Source: Pseudomonadota bacterium (GTDB lineage Bacteria > Pseudomonadota > Gammaproteobacteria > UBA5335). Taken from it: a stretch of 36,957 bases of DNA. Positions 27,349 through 36,957 of this stretch are shown here, in pieces. The translations under genes and the position numbers were made by a program. The first letter of the stretch is position 1, and the number at the start of each line of letters is the position of its first letter. Under the pieces are notes generated by a model. That model was not told where the DNA came from. It saw only the letters and a list, made by a program, of their open reading frames with translations, and ran no database searches. The DNA lies in contig JAXHTV010000024.1 of the NCBI GenBank assembly GCA_034189865.1, positions 1 through 36,957 of the forward strand. The letters are read 5' to 3'.

Positions 27349-28965
27349 ATGTTAACGAACGATATCTTACAAGCATTAAAAGGCTACACCGCGAACATGC
27401 AGCGGACGGTGACTTTCGTCTTGCAAACCGGCGAGCACAACAAACGTGAGGAGCTGGCGAAGTTCTTATCCGACATCGCCGGCGTGAGTGAAAAAATTAC
27501 GCTCGAAGAGCGAGACACCGCAGGAAAGCTCCGTAGCCCCATCAGTTTTGCCCTTGAAGCCGATGGCAAGGATATGGGGATTCAGTTCTCCGGTATTCCC
27601 AGTGGCCATGAGTTCAACTCACTGGTGCTCGCGATCCTGCAGGCTTCCGGCACGCCCCTGAAGCTGGACGATTCGCTCCAAGACATGGTTGCCCGTGTCG
27701 CGGACGATTTACGCTTCGAGGTGTTCGTCAGCCTGGGCTGCCACAACTGCCCGGACGTGGTGCAGGCCCTGAATCAATTTGCTTTACTCAACGACCGCAT
27801 CCGTACCGAGATGATCGATGGCGGCCTGTTTCAAAACATCATTGAGGAACGCGACATCCAGGGTGTGCCCAGTGTCTACCTCAACGGTGAGCTGTTCGCC
27901 AATGGCAAAGTCACCGCGGCGGAACTCATCGACCGCTTGATCGAGCGCTATCCCTCCATCGCCCAATCGGGATCCGCGGCGCAGTTGCCGTTGCAAGACG
28001 TGGTCGTGATCGGCGGCGGTCCGGCCGGTGTGAGCGCGGCCATCTACAGCGCCCGGAAAGGTCTGAAGGTTACCTTGATTGCCGATCGTATCGGCGGCCA
28101 GGTGAAAGACACGCTAGGTATCGAAAACCTCATTTCCGTACCGCAAACCACCGGACCGGAATTGGTGGGCGCCCTGCAGGCGCACATGAACGACTACGAG
28201 ATCACCGTCAAGGAACATCTCAAAGTCACTCAAGTTGAACAAGCTGACATCAAAACCGTCACGCTCTCATCCGGCGAGCGAATTCACACCAAAACGCTGA
28301 TTGTGGCAACGGGCGCCAAATGGCGCGAGCTGGGCGTGCCCGGAGAGAAGGAGAACATCGGTAACGGCGTGGCCTATTGCCCGCACTGTGACGGCCCGTT
28401 CTTTAAAGGCAAAGACGTTGCCGTGATCGGTGGCGGCAACTCCGGTATCGAAGCTGCGCTGGATTTGGCGGGCATCGTCAAGTCGGTGACCGTGTTCGAG
28501 TTTCTGCCGGAACTCAAAGCGGACCAAGTGCTGGTAGATAAAGCCGTGGCGAAGGACAACATCACCATCTACAGAAACGTGGCAACCAAAGCGATCAAGG
28601 CCGAAAACGGCAAGGTCAATGCCATCGAGTACGTGGATCGGGGAACCGAACAAGTCCACACGCTGGCGCTGGATGGCGTTTTCGTCCAGATCGGCCTGGT
28701 GCCCAACAGCGGTTTTCTGGCCGATGTGGTCGAGCGCACGCGATTTGGAGAAATCGTCATCAACGAAAAAGGTCAGACATCGGAAACGGGCATTTATGCC
28801 TGCGGTGATGTGACCACCGTACCCTACAAGCAAATCGTCATCGCCATGGGCGAAGGCGCCAAAGCATCGTTGGCGGCGTTTGAATACCTGCTGACACATT
28901 CCGACGCCTTGGAGCAATCCTACCTAGCGGAAAACGCCAAAAATCAGACCGCAAAGGTCGCCTGA
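27349..28965 (+). CDS. ahpF: Alkyl hydroperoxide reductase subunit F
   Basis: NADH-dependent disulfide reductase that recharges AhpC. 538 residues. The N-terminal glutaredoxin-like domain carries the CHNC pair Cys131/Cys134. The FAD-binding GGGPAG is at 222-227, the thioredoxin-reductase active site CPHC at 344/347 ([10 protein letters not shown]), and the NAD-binding GGGNSG at 361-366. Electrons flow NADH to FAD to the CPHC pair to the CHNC pair to AhpC. The presence of the N-terminal domain makes it AhpF and not thioredoxin reductase. GAGGAG lies about 9 nt before the ATG. A 12-bp hairpin follows the stop. Confidence 0.97.
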   Translation: MLTNDILQALKGYTANMQRTVTFVLQTGEHNKREELAKFLSDIAGVSEKITLEERDTAGKLRSPISFALEADGKDMGIQFSGIPSGHEFNSLVLAILQASGTPLKLDDSLQDMVARVADDLRFEVFVSLGCHNCPDVVQALNQFALLNDRIRTEMIDGGLFQNIIEERDIQGVPSVYLNGELFANGKVTAAELIDRLIERYPSIAQSGSAAQLPLQDVVVIGGGPAGVSAAIYSARKGLKVTLIADRIGGQVKDTLGIENLISVPQTTGPELVGALQAHMNDYEITVKEHLKVTQVEQADIKTVTLSSGERIHTKTLIVATGAKWRELGVPGEKENIGNGVAYCPHCDGPFFKGKDVAVIGGGNSGIEAALDLAGIVKSVTVFEFLPELKADQVLVDKAVAKDNITIYRNVATKAIKAENGKVNAIEYVDRGTEQVHTLALDGVFVQIGLVPNSGFLADVVERTRFGEIVINEKGQTSETGIYACGDVTTVPYKQIVIAMGEGAKASLAAFEYLLTHSDALEQSYLAENAKNQTAKVA

Positions 28966-28972
28966 TCGCGAC

Positions 28973-29003
28973 CCCTGAAGGCCCGGAAACAGGGCCTTCA
29001 GGG
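28973..29003 (+). terminator. Hairpin after ahpF, probable terminator
   Basis: Perfect 12-bp stem (28973-28984 with 28992-29003, loop of 7). The right arm is partly repeated straight after (GGCCTTCAGG twice). There is no T run, so termination is likely but not certain. Confidence 0.5.
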
Positions 29004-31770
<2,767 letters not shown>

Positions 31771-31784
31771 CTCACCAACAAACC

Positions 31785-31820
31785 AGCCCCGGCGCACCCT
31801 GTGGCGTGCCGGGGCTTTTT
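31785..31820 (+). terminator. Rho-independent terminator after katG
   Basis: AGCCCCGG... pairs with ...CCGGGGCT (arms about 31785-31797 and 31806-31816, small bulge) followed by five T. Separates katG from the lipase gene. Confidence 0.82.
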
Positions 31821-31993
31821 GTTCAGGCGAGTGCGCCGCTTGTCGCGAGTCATACGGTCTTTAGAGCCGTTCCCGAGGTGGAGAAACACGAACTACGCTT
31901 CTCGTTGGGATAATGGGGAGTCCGCCTGATGCGCCGAAGATTGCACGGCGCGCCCCACTGATTTTGCTGGGTCACCTCCTTGAGCGATACATC

Positions 31994-32911
31994 ATGATGC
32001 GAAATATTGCCGTCTTATTGTTTCTTTGCTTTTTCTGTTTGCCCGCCGGTGCGACGTCTTCGTCGGTCACGCCGAGATACCCCGTGGTATTGGTCCACGG
32101 TTTCATTGGTTTCGACCAATTGTTCGGGATCGTTCCATATTGGTTTGGTATCGCCAAAGAGCTGGAACGGAGCGGCGTCGAGGTTTACGTCGCCCAAGTC
32201 TCCGCCGTGAATTCTTCGGAAATCCGGGGCGACCAATTGATCGAGCAGATCGAGCATTTTCTGCAACAAACGGGCGCCAGTAAGGCCAACATTATCGGTC
32301 ATAGCCAAGGTGGCTTGTCGGCGCGTTATGTCGCTGCCGAACGCCCGGATTTGGTCGCCAGCGTGACCACGGTCGGTGCACCCCACAAGGGCAGTGAATT
32401 GGGAGATTTTGTGCGGCGCCTGACTGGAGGTGACCAAACGTTACGGGCTGGTTTCGTTCACGTAACCGTCGGTCTGCTCGGGCGGCTGATCGATCTGTCG
32501 TCTACCGGCGGTTATCCGCAGGACGGTAAGGCGGCATTGTCGTCGCTGACGGCCGTGGGTCTTGAAGACTTCAACCGTCGTTATCCACAAGCCGTACCCG
32601 AGGATTGTGGCGAGGGTGCTTATGAGGTCGACGGGATTCGGTATTACTCATGGGGTGGGGTGCGGAACTGGACGACCGTCGTTGATCCCAGCGATGTCAT
32701 CTTGTGGTTGACAGGGTTGGTTTTCGAGGAAGAAAACGACGGACTGGTCGGTCGCTGCAGCAACCATTTGGGTATGGTGATACGGGACGATTATCCCCAT
32801 AACCACATTGATGAGATTAATCAAATACTGGGATTGGACGGATTCGGGCCATTCGAGCCGAGCGAAATTTATCTCGAGCACGTGGCCCGACTGCGTGAGG
32901 CCGGTTTGTGA
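31994..32911 (+). CDS. Secreted triacylglycerol lipase, family I (Pseudomonas LipA-like)
   Basis: Alpha/beta hydrolase of 305 residues. The start is taken at the double ATG 31994/31997, which gives a clean signal peptide (MMRNIAVLLFLCFFCLPAGA); the frame is open back to 31913 but that would bury it. The mature part follows Pseudomonas LipA closely: PVVLVHGFIGFD (oxyanion hole), IIGHSQGG with nucleophile Ser104, catalytic Asp249 in ENDGLVG and His271 in HNHIDEIN, and cysteines 205 and 255 placed as the LipA disulfide. DPSD and HLGMVIRD are also family signatures. Such lipases usually leave by the type II system and need the steric foldase LipB; no lipB follows here. The ribosome-binding site is poor. 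Substrate preference is unknown. Confidence 0.9.
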   Translation: MMRNIAVLLFLCFFCLPAGATSSSVTPRYPVVLVHGFIGFDQLFGIVPYWFGIAKELERSGVEVYVAQVSAVNSSEIRGDQLIEQIEHFLQQTGASKANIIGHSQGGLSARYVAAERPDLVASVTTVGAPHKGSELGDFVRRLTGGDQTLRAGFVHVTVGLLGRLIDLSSTGGYPQDGKAALSSLTAVGLEDFNRRYPQAVPEDCGEGAYEVDGIRYYSWGGVRNWTTVVDPSDVILWLTGLVFEEENDGLVGRCSNHLGMVIRDDYPHNHIDEINQILGLDGFGPFEPSEIYLEHVARLREAGL

Positions 32912-33007
32912 CGCCGGTTCACTGATCGCGGTGTCCGCAACCCCGCGGGGGCGTTGCGGGCGGAGGGGTTGGTCACTGGATGTTGGCTGTGCTCTGTCGC
33001 CAGAACA

Positions 33008-33043
33008 GGTTTGCCGGCGCTGCCCTGGCAGCGCCGGCAAACC
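33008..33043. terminator. Long perfect hairpin between lipase and glycosidase genes
   Basis: A 36-bp perfect palindrome (17-bp arms, centre CT) in the 152-nt gap between convergent genes. There is no T run on either side, so it may end transcripts with other factors, or protect 3' ends from both sides. Confidence 0.55.
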
Positions 33044-33063
33044 GGCGGGCGCGTCTAAGGGTT

Positions 33064-34131
33064 TTACGGGCTGTACTGTCGGATGACGCGCTCGTATTCA
33101 AACCAGCTCAGTTTTGGGGAGCGATCTTCTTCCAACAATCCACTGTGGCGTTGGCGGGGCTGGGACTCGTTTGGATTATCCAGATACTCGTACCAGAAAA
33201 AACCCACCGCGCCGGCGCGCAGCGTGTATTCCGCCATGTTGCGTAAAAAAAGCCGTTGCGCCTCCGGTGTGCGACCCTCACCATCACCGGTCTTGAAACC
33301 CGTTTCCAGGACAATCACGGGTTTGCCACCGCTGGCGTATCTAGACTGAGTGATCACGCGGCAGACATAACCCGCAAAACCTTCTGTGATCGGTCCGCCG
33401 ATGGCCGGGTACATGTATACGCCCACAAAATCGTAATCCGCGACCAGTCTCATTCTTGCGATAAACTGCAGGAATCCCGGGACGGCGACGACCGATAGGA
33501 CCGTCTTTGCCGAGCGGTCAGTCTGTTTCACTGCTTCGTTCAAGGTATGAATGATCCGCATTTTGGCGGTGGGTGACCACAGATGGGCCCGCTGATTACT
33601 CGCCACGTGCTGATAATCCAAATTGATTTCGTTCTCCAGCGACCAGTATTCGATGGTGTCGTGATACCGCTCGACCACTGCGCGGGCATAACGGTCAAGA
33701 ACATCCAGGTACTCGCCGATTCGCAAGTCTCCCGTCCACTCGGGTGCGACGGCCCGGTCCCGGTTATAGCCGTTGCCGATTTGGCCAATAATCTGGATGC
33801 CGTTGCGGGCGGCTTCCTGGGTGACCATGTCGAAATAGCTGAAATCGTAGGGTTCACCTCGTACCGGCTCGATTCGCTTCCAGGCATAGTCGACCCGAAT
33901 CCAGCGGATGCCAATTTCGGCCATCGCGCGGAAGTCGTCGGGGTAAAGTTCGTAGTCGGGCAGGGGGATGTGGTAGGCCGTGATTCCCCACATAAACCCC
34001 TCCGGAGCCTGAGCGGGCGGCTCTGCGGTGCAGTTGTCGCGACCACCCGTGAGTTGCTCCAACGGGTTTCCATAGCTCAAGGTGCTGGTCGTTGCGAGGG
34101 CGATGATGAATATCCAAACGTACTTTCGCAT
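33064..34131 (-). CDS. Secreted clan GH-A glycoside hydrolase, substrate unknown
   Basis: 355 residues from the ATG at 34131, which has AGGAG upstream and begins a signal peptide (MRKYVWIFIIALATTSTLSYG); the frame is open to 34287 but that part overlaps the upstream gene. The (beta/alpha)8-barrel clan A pattern is visible: GIRWIRVDYAWKRIEP (early strand), WSLENEIN with the acid/base Glu168 after Asn167, and VIVLETGF with nucleophile Glu276. Related families include GH5, GH39 and GH42; I cannot choose one. It is exported, probably to the periplasm. It is the last gene of an operon with a VTT membrane protein (14-nt gap) and a glycosyltransferase-sulfotransferase, so its target may be the glycan made by that enzyme (inference). 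Confidence 0.82.
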   Translation of the reverse strand: MRKYVWIFIIALATTSTLSYGNPLEQLTGGRDNCTAEPPAQAPEGFMWGITAYHIPLPDYELYPDDFRAMAEIGIRWIRVDYAWKRIEPVRGEPYDFSYFDMVTQEAARNGIQIIGQIGNGYNRDRAVAPEWTGDLRIGEYLDVLDRYARAVVERYHDTIEYWSLENEINLDYQHVASNQRAHLWSPTAKMRIIHTLNEAVKQTDRSAKTVLSVVAVPGFLQFIARMRLVADYDFVGVYMYPAIGGPITEGFAGYVCRVITQSRYASGGKPVIVLETGFKTGDGEGRTPEAQRLFLRNMAEYTLRAGAVGFFWYEYLDNPNESQPRQRHSGLLEEDRSPKLSWFEYERVIRQYSP

Positions 34132-34145
34132 GCAAAATTCTCCTG

Positions 34146-34883
34146 CTAGGCCGGCGGCAATAACCGTCGGACAATGACGGTCAGCACCATTCCAAAGAGC
34201 GCCAGGACCACGATCTCTGGCGAGTACCACCAGCCGGGTTCGGCGTTTAGGGCGCGTTCGATTGCTCGCGGGCCGAGGGTGCTCCACAGCACGATATGGG
34301 GTATTCCTCCCAGTACCGAAGCGAAAATGTAATTCCGCCGTGTGACATCCAGCGTCGCCAATGCCCAGTTGACCGGCGGCACGGCGAACATCATCAGCCG
34401 CATGTAAAGCACGGTTCGAAAACCGTTGCCGTTGATGAGCTCAGAAGCCTTAGCCGGAAGCGCTCGGAAGCACATCGCGACGAACTCTTGGCCGAGCCGC
34501 TGACCGATGGTGTAAGTGAAATAACACGCGATGGCCCAATAGATGAGGGTCAGTACGATCGTCATCATGGGGCCGTAGATCAGGGACACGGCGATCAGTA
34601 CCAGCACGGTGGGGACATTCAGCAACACACCACCGACCCCGAGAACAATGATCGCCAGCGGACCGAAAACACCCCATGACAGGCTCCATTCCCGTAACAG
34701 ATCGACCAAGTCATTGATTCCCTGTCGGCTGACATCGACCTCTACAGGCAAGCTGCGGGAAGCGGCGGCCAAGGCCAGAATGACGACGAGCAGGAGCAAA
34801 AAGCGCAGGGCGCTCGGAAATACCCGGCGGGGTTTTTCTGCCACCTCGATTTCCGACAGGTCACGTAAGGTTCGTTTGTGCAT
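34146..34883 (-). CDS. TVP38/TMEM64 (VTT-domain) inner-membrane protein
   Basis: 245 residues. One hydrophobic segment at about 26-44, then a block with the VTT/SNARE-associated pattern: GPLAIIVLGVGGVLLNVPTVL, AVSLIYGPMMTIVLTLIYWAIACYFTYTIGQRLG, and YMRLMMFAVPPVNWALATLDVTRRNYIFASVLGGIPH, ending in a last helix at about 222-240. The wider DedA/VTT superfamily includes lipid scramblases and carriers for undecaprenyl phosphate, so a role in moving a lipid-linked product is plausible, not shown. The ATG at 34883 has GGGAGGTG 6 nt upstream and lies inside the end of the preceding gene (23-nt overlap), so the two are coupled. Confidence 0.85.
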   Translation of the reverse strand: MHKRTLRDLSEIEVAEKPRRVFPSALRFLLLLVVILALAAASRSLPVEVDVSRQGINDLVDLLREWSLSWGVFGPLAIIVLGVGGVLLNVPTVLVLIAVSLIYGPMMTIVLTLIYWAIACYFTYTIGQRLGQEFVAMCFRALPAKASELINGNGFRTVLYMRLMMFAVPPVNWALATLDVTRRNYIFASVLGGIPHIVLWSTLGPRAIERALNAEPGWWYSPEIVVLALFGMVLTVIVRRLLPPA

Positions 34884-36924
34884 GGCTTACACCTCCCTTG
34901 TAAGCGACAGGAGAAGTCGTCCCTTCTTCGTACCAACCGATGGGGCGGCGTTCCAACAGGGCGAGCACCTGCTGTTCTTCCCTTTCGGACAGCAGGTATT
35001 GCCCTTTGCTTTGCATACGAGAGCCTTGCTGGGAGTTGCGGGCAAGCAAATCTGCGATGGCATTCGGTTCCAGCCCGGTGACCGGATAACCGAGCTCGGA
35101 AAATAGTGTGCTAATGCACGGGCCGGGATCTTTAAGTAGCTCCTCATAGCGGATGATCGCGTTGAAAAAAGGAGGCGCTGTTCGTTGCAGTCGGGCGCTC
35201 TCCGCCATGTGAGAGAGCCACTGCAGCGTGAAATAAGCCACCGCGCTGGCGCGTCCGTGCCGATGGAATTCCGGGTGATTGAAGAGTGGAACAGTCGCTC
35301 CCAATGCTTTGCGCGTATGGGGGATCGACCCCAGTGTGGAGAGCAGCAGCCTATCGAGTCCGAGGCGTCTCCAGATGCGATACTGTCGCTCGGAAAAATA
35401 GGCATTGAGGAAGGAATTGATCGTGGGCAGCGGGTCGCGGTAAAGAAAAACATGATCACCGCGGACACTGAGCGGTTCAAACAGCGGTGCGGCGAAAAGA
35501 CACCAGCTGCGCAATTTTATCAGGGGCTGCGTCATCTTCGGATCGCGACAGCGCAGGTGGTGGCCGAGCAATCGTGTGCAACGATCCATAAGCGCACGCA
35601 ATTCCTCGTCGCGTCGGCCTTCCGCCATACGCGAGAGCAATACAGCCTGGCTGTAGAAGTCCGGTTCGGAGATGGACTGGACATTCCCGGTGGTTGCCAA
35701 CAGTTGGCTCAGCAACGTCGAACCGCAGCGCCCGGTGCTGTGCAAAAAGATCGGACGGGGGATTTGCTCCGCGGGCAGTAAGGCATCGACCAAGCGCTCC
35801 AAATCACCGTAAGCCACGGCGTGGATTCGAATTGCGTGATCACGCTGAGCTTCATAGAAAAACGGATCCGCCGTGAGCAGATCGACTGTCTCAGGGGTTT
35901 CCACCAAGAGCAGCCGACGACGATGATCATCCAGGCAATAGGGCGTAATGTGCGCGCCGCGTTCATTCAGCAATTTAACGATGTCAGTTTGGCCGTCCGC
36001 GCGTTTGAAGAAATGGCTTGGGCTGGCCAGTTCTGCGGGGACGAGGCGAGGCCAACGAGCGACGATCTTGTAGGAGTTCGCCAATACCCGAGGCAGGTGG
36101 GCATTGGTATGGAGCCGTTCTGCAGGGTCGTTGCCCGAATGATTGGCGGCGTATTCGAACGGCGGGTTGATCAGTACCGGTTTGACGGATTGAATCACCG
36201 TGCCGAAGACCATCTTCCACAACAAGCGAAGACGTCCCTCGCTGTGGAAACGTCGCATGTCCAGCATGATTCGCCCACGCTTCAGTAGACGAAACCGCGT
36301 GCCATCGCTCGCCCTGCGGAGATACTCCACATCTTCGCCAAAATGCATGTTCTCGTTGAAGCCGCCTTGGCGCTCGTGAACATCACGTAGCACGAGATAA
36401 CCGGCCGAACCAGGGGCAGTGGGAGCGACGTGTTGCAATAGCCCCATACCCATATTGAAAAGGCGGGCGATGAGTCGGTCGCCCCAACAGTCGGAACCGC
36501 TGATAAAGCGGAACGCGGCCGTGCTTAAGCCGCGTTGTTGCATTTCCGCGGTGGCATCTAAAAGGGTGCGTGGGGAGATGCGGGCATCCGCATCCAGGAA
36601 TACCAGGTACTGTCCGCGTGCATGCTTCGCGCCGGCGTTTCGCGCAGATGAAACACCTTTTACCGGTGCCTGCACAAGCCGGATGCGGTCAGGTTGAGAA
36701 CGTGCCAATGCCTCGACAATTCGTGGCGTGCGATCTGTGCTGCCATTGTCGGCGACGATGATTTCCAACTTGGCAGTGGCGTCTTGCAAGAGATCGCCGA
36801 GCAAGCGATCGACCACGCCCTCTTCGTTCAGAGTCGGAATGACCACACTAATATACGGTCTCTCCGTGGTGGCGTTTCGGCTTTTCGGAGCGATTTTTAG
36901 GCATGATTGGGATGAGATAGGCAT
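34861..36924 (-). CDS. Fusion of family 2 glycosyltransferase and PAPS-type sulfotransferase
   Basis: 687 residues, two enzymes in one chain. Residues 24-250 or so are a GT2 glycosyltransferase: ISVVIPTLNEE (25-35), ADNGSTDRTP, the metal-binding DADARIS (111-117) and FGEDVEYLRR (195-204) with the catalytic ED. Residues about 388-650 are a sulfotransferase of the Sulfotransfer_3 type: HSTGRCGSTLLSQLL (395-409) is the 5'-phosphosulfate loop and FLYRDPLPTINSFL (493-506) the 3'-phosphate motif with Arg496 and Ser504. Residues 255-387 are an unassigned linker or domain. No membrane helix is obvious, so it is probably cytoplasmic. The start is firm: AAAGGAGGG precedes the ATG at 36924. First gene of the operon seen here; only 33 nt remain upstream. 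Confidence 0.88.
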   Translation of the reverse strand: MPISSQSCLKIAPKSRNATTERPYISVVIPTLNEEGVVDRLLGDLLQDATAKLEIIVADNGSTDRTPRIVEALARSQPDRIRLVQAPVKGVSSARNAGAKHARGQYLVFLDADARISPRTLLDATAEMQQRGLSTAAFRFISGSDCWGDRLIARLFNMGMGLLQHVAPTAPGSAGYLVLRDVHERQGGFNENMHFGEDVEYLRRASDGTRFRLLKRGRIMLDMRRFHSEGRLRLLWKMVFGTVIQSVKPVLINPPFEYAANHSGNDPAERLHTNAHLPRVLANSYKIVARWPRLVPAELASPSHFFKRADGQTDIVKLLNERGAHITPYCLDDHRRRLLLVETPETVDLLTADPFFYEAQRDHAIRIHAVAYGDLERLVDALLPAEQIPRPIFLHSTGRCGSTLLSQLLATTGNVQSISEPDFYSQAVLLSRMAEGRRDEELRALMDRCTRLLGHHLRCRDPKMTQPLIKLRSWCLFAAPLFEPLSVRGDHVFLYRDPLPTINSFLNAYFSERQYRIWRRLGLDRLLLSTLGSIPHTRKALGATVPLFNHPEFHRHGRASAVAYFTLQWLSHMAESARLQRTAPPFFNAIIRYEELLKDPGPCISTLFSELGYPVTGLEPNAIADLLARNSQQGSRMQSKGQYLLSEREEQQVLALLERRPIGWYEEGTTSPVAYKGGVSHAQTNLT

Positions 36925-36957
36925 TTTGCCCTCCTTTGGGGGAGAAGGTGCGAAATA

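Noticed and set aside
34132-34287. N-terminal extension of the glycosidase by 52 residues
   Set aside because: It overlaps the VTT gene and would hide the signal peptide; the ATG at 34131 has AGGAG just upstream.

Overview
The window is an ordinary-looking chromosomal segment of a gammaproteobacterium, moderately GC-rich, with no mobile elements, CRISPR arrays, rRNA or tRNA genes that I can see. The assignment rests on gene order: comEC - exbB - exbD - msbA - lpxK - (ycaR) - kdsB - LMW phosphatase facing rne, and corB - corE divergent from ffh - rpsP - rimM - trmD - rplS. Both are classic gammaproteobacterial neighbourhoods. Lipid A and KDO genes mark a Gram-negative outer membrane, and a sigma-28-type promoter implies flagella. 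It does not look enteric (CIO-type bd oxidase, ExbBD next to MsbA); the genus cannot be fixed by reading alone.

Layout. (1) 1-6491, plus strand: end of comEC, then a tightly packed envelope operon for a proton-driven ExbBD pair, lipid A flipping (MsbA), lipid A 4'-kinase (LpxK), CMP-KDO synthesis (KdsB) and a small phosphatase. It ends at a strong hairpin terminator shared with convergent rne. (2) 6567-11851, minus strand: RNase E with a leader of nearly 500 nt and an extended -10 promoter, then CorB and CorE-like membrane proteins. (3) 12045-15546, plus: SRP protein Ffh and the S16-RimM-TrmD-L19 operon, closed by a terminator. (4) 15754-18392, plus: SppA signal peptide peptidase and a YafJ-like class II amidotransferase. 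(5) 18456-22949: a sigma-28-like promoter, a chain of four overlapping mini-ORFs, and a 1384-residue seven-PAS GGDEF-EAL protein. (6) 23195-31770: a respiration and peroxide-defence block: cyanide-insensitive bd oxidase (cioAB), OxyR, AhpC, AhpF and a catalase-peroxidase that carries a signal peptide. (7) 31994-32911: a secreted family I lipase. (8) 33064-36924, minus: a three-gene operon coding for a glycosyltransferase-sulfotransferase fusion, a VTT/TMEM64-type membrane protein and a secreted clan-A glycosidase.

Most of the window is conserved housekeeping. The best candidates for something undescribed are the GT2-sulfotransferase/VTT/glycosidase operon, which looks like a compact pathway for a sulfated glycan or glycolipid, and the sigma-28 promoter plus relay of overlapping leader ORFs before the seven-PAS c-di-GMP protein. 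The OxyR/AhpCF/periplasmic KatG/CIO grouping and several precise hairpins between genes of one operon (ahpC/ahpF, rimM/trmD) are also worth a look. All functional statements are from motifs read by eye; no database search was run.
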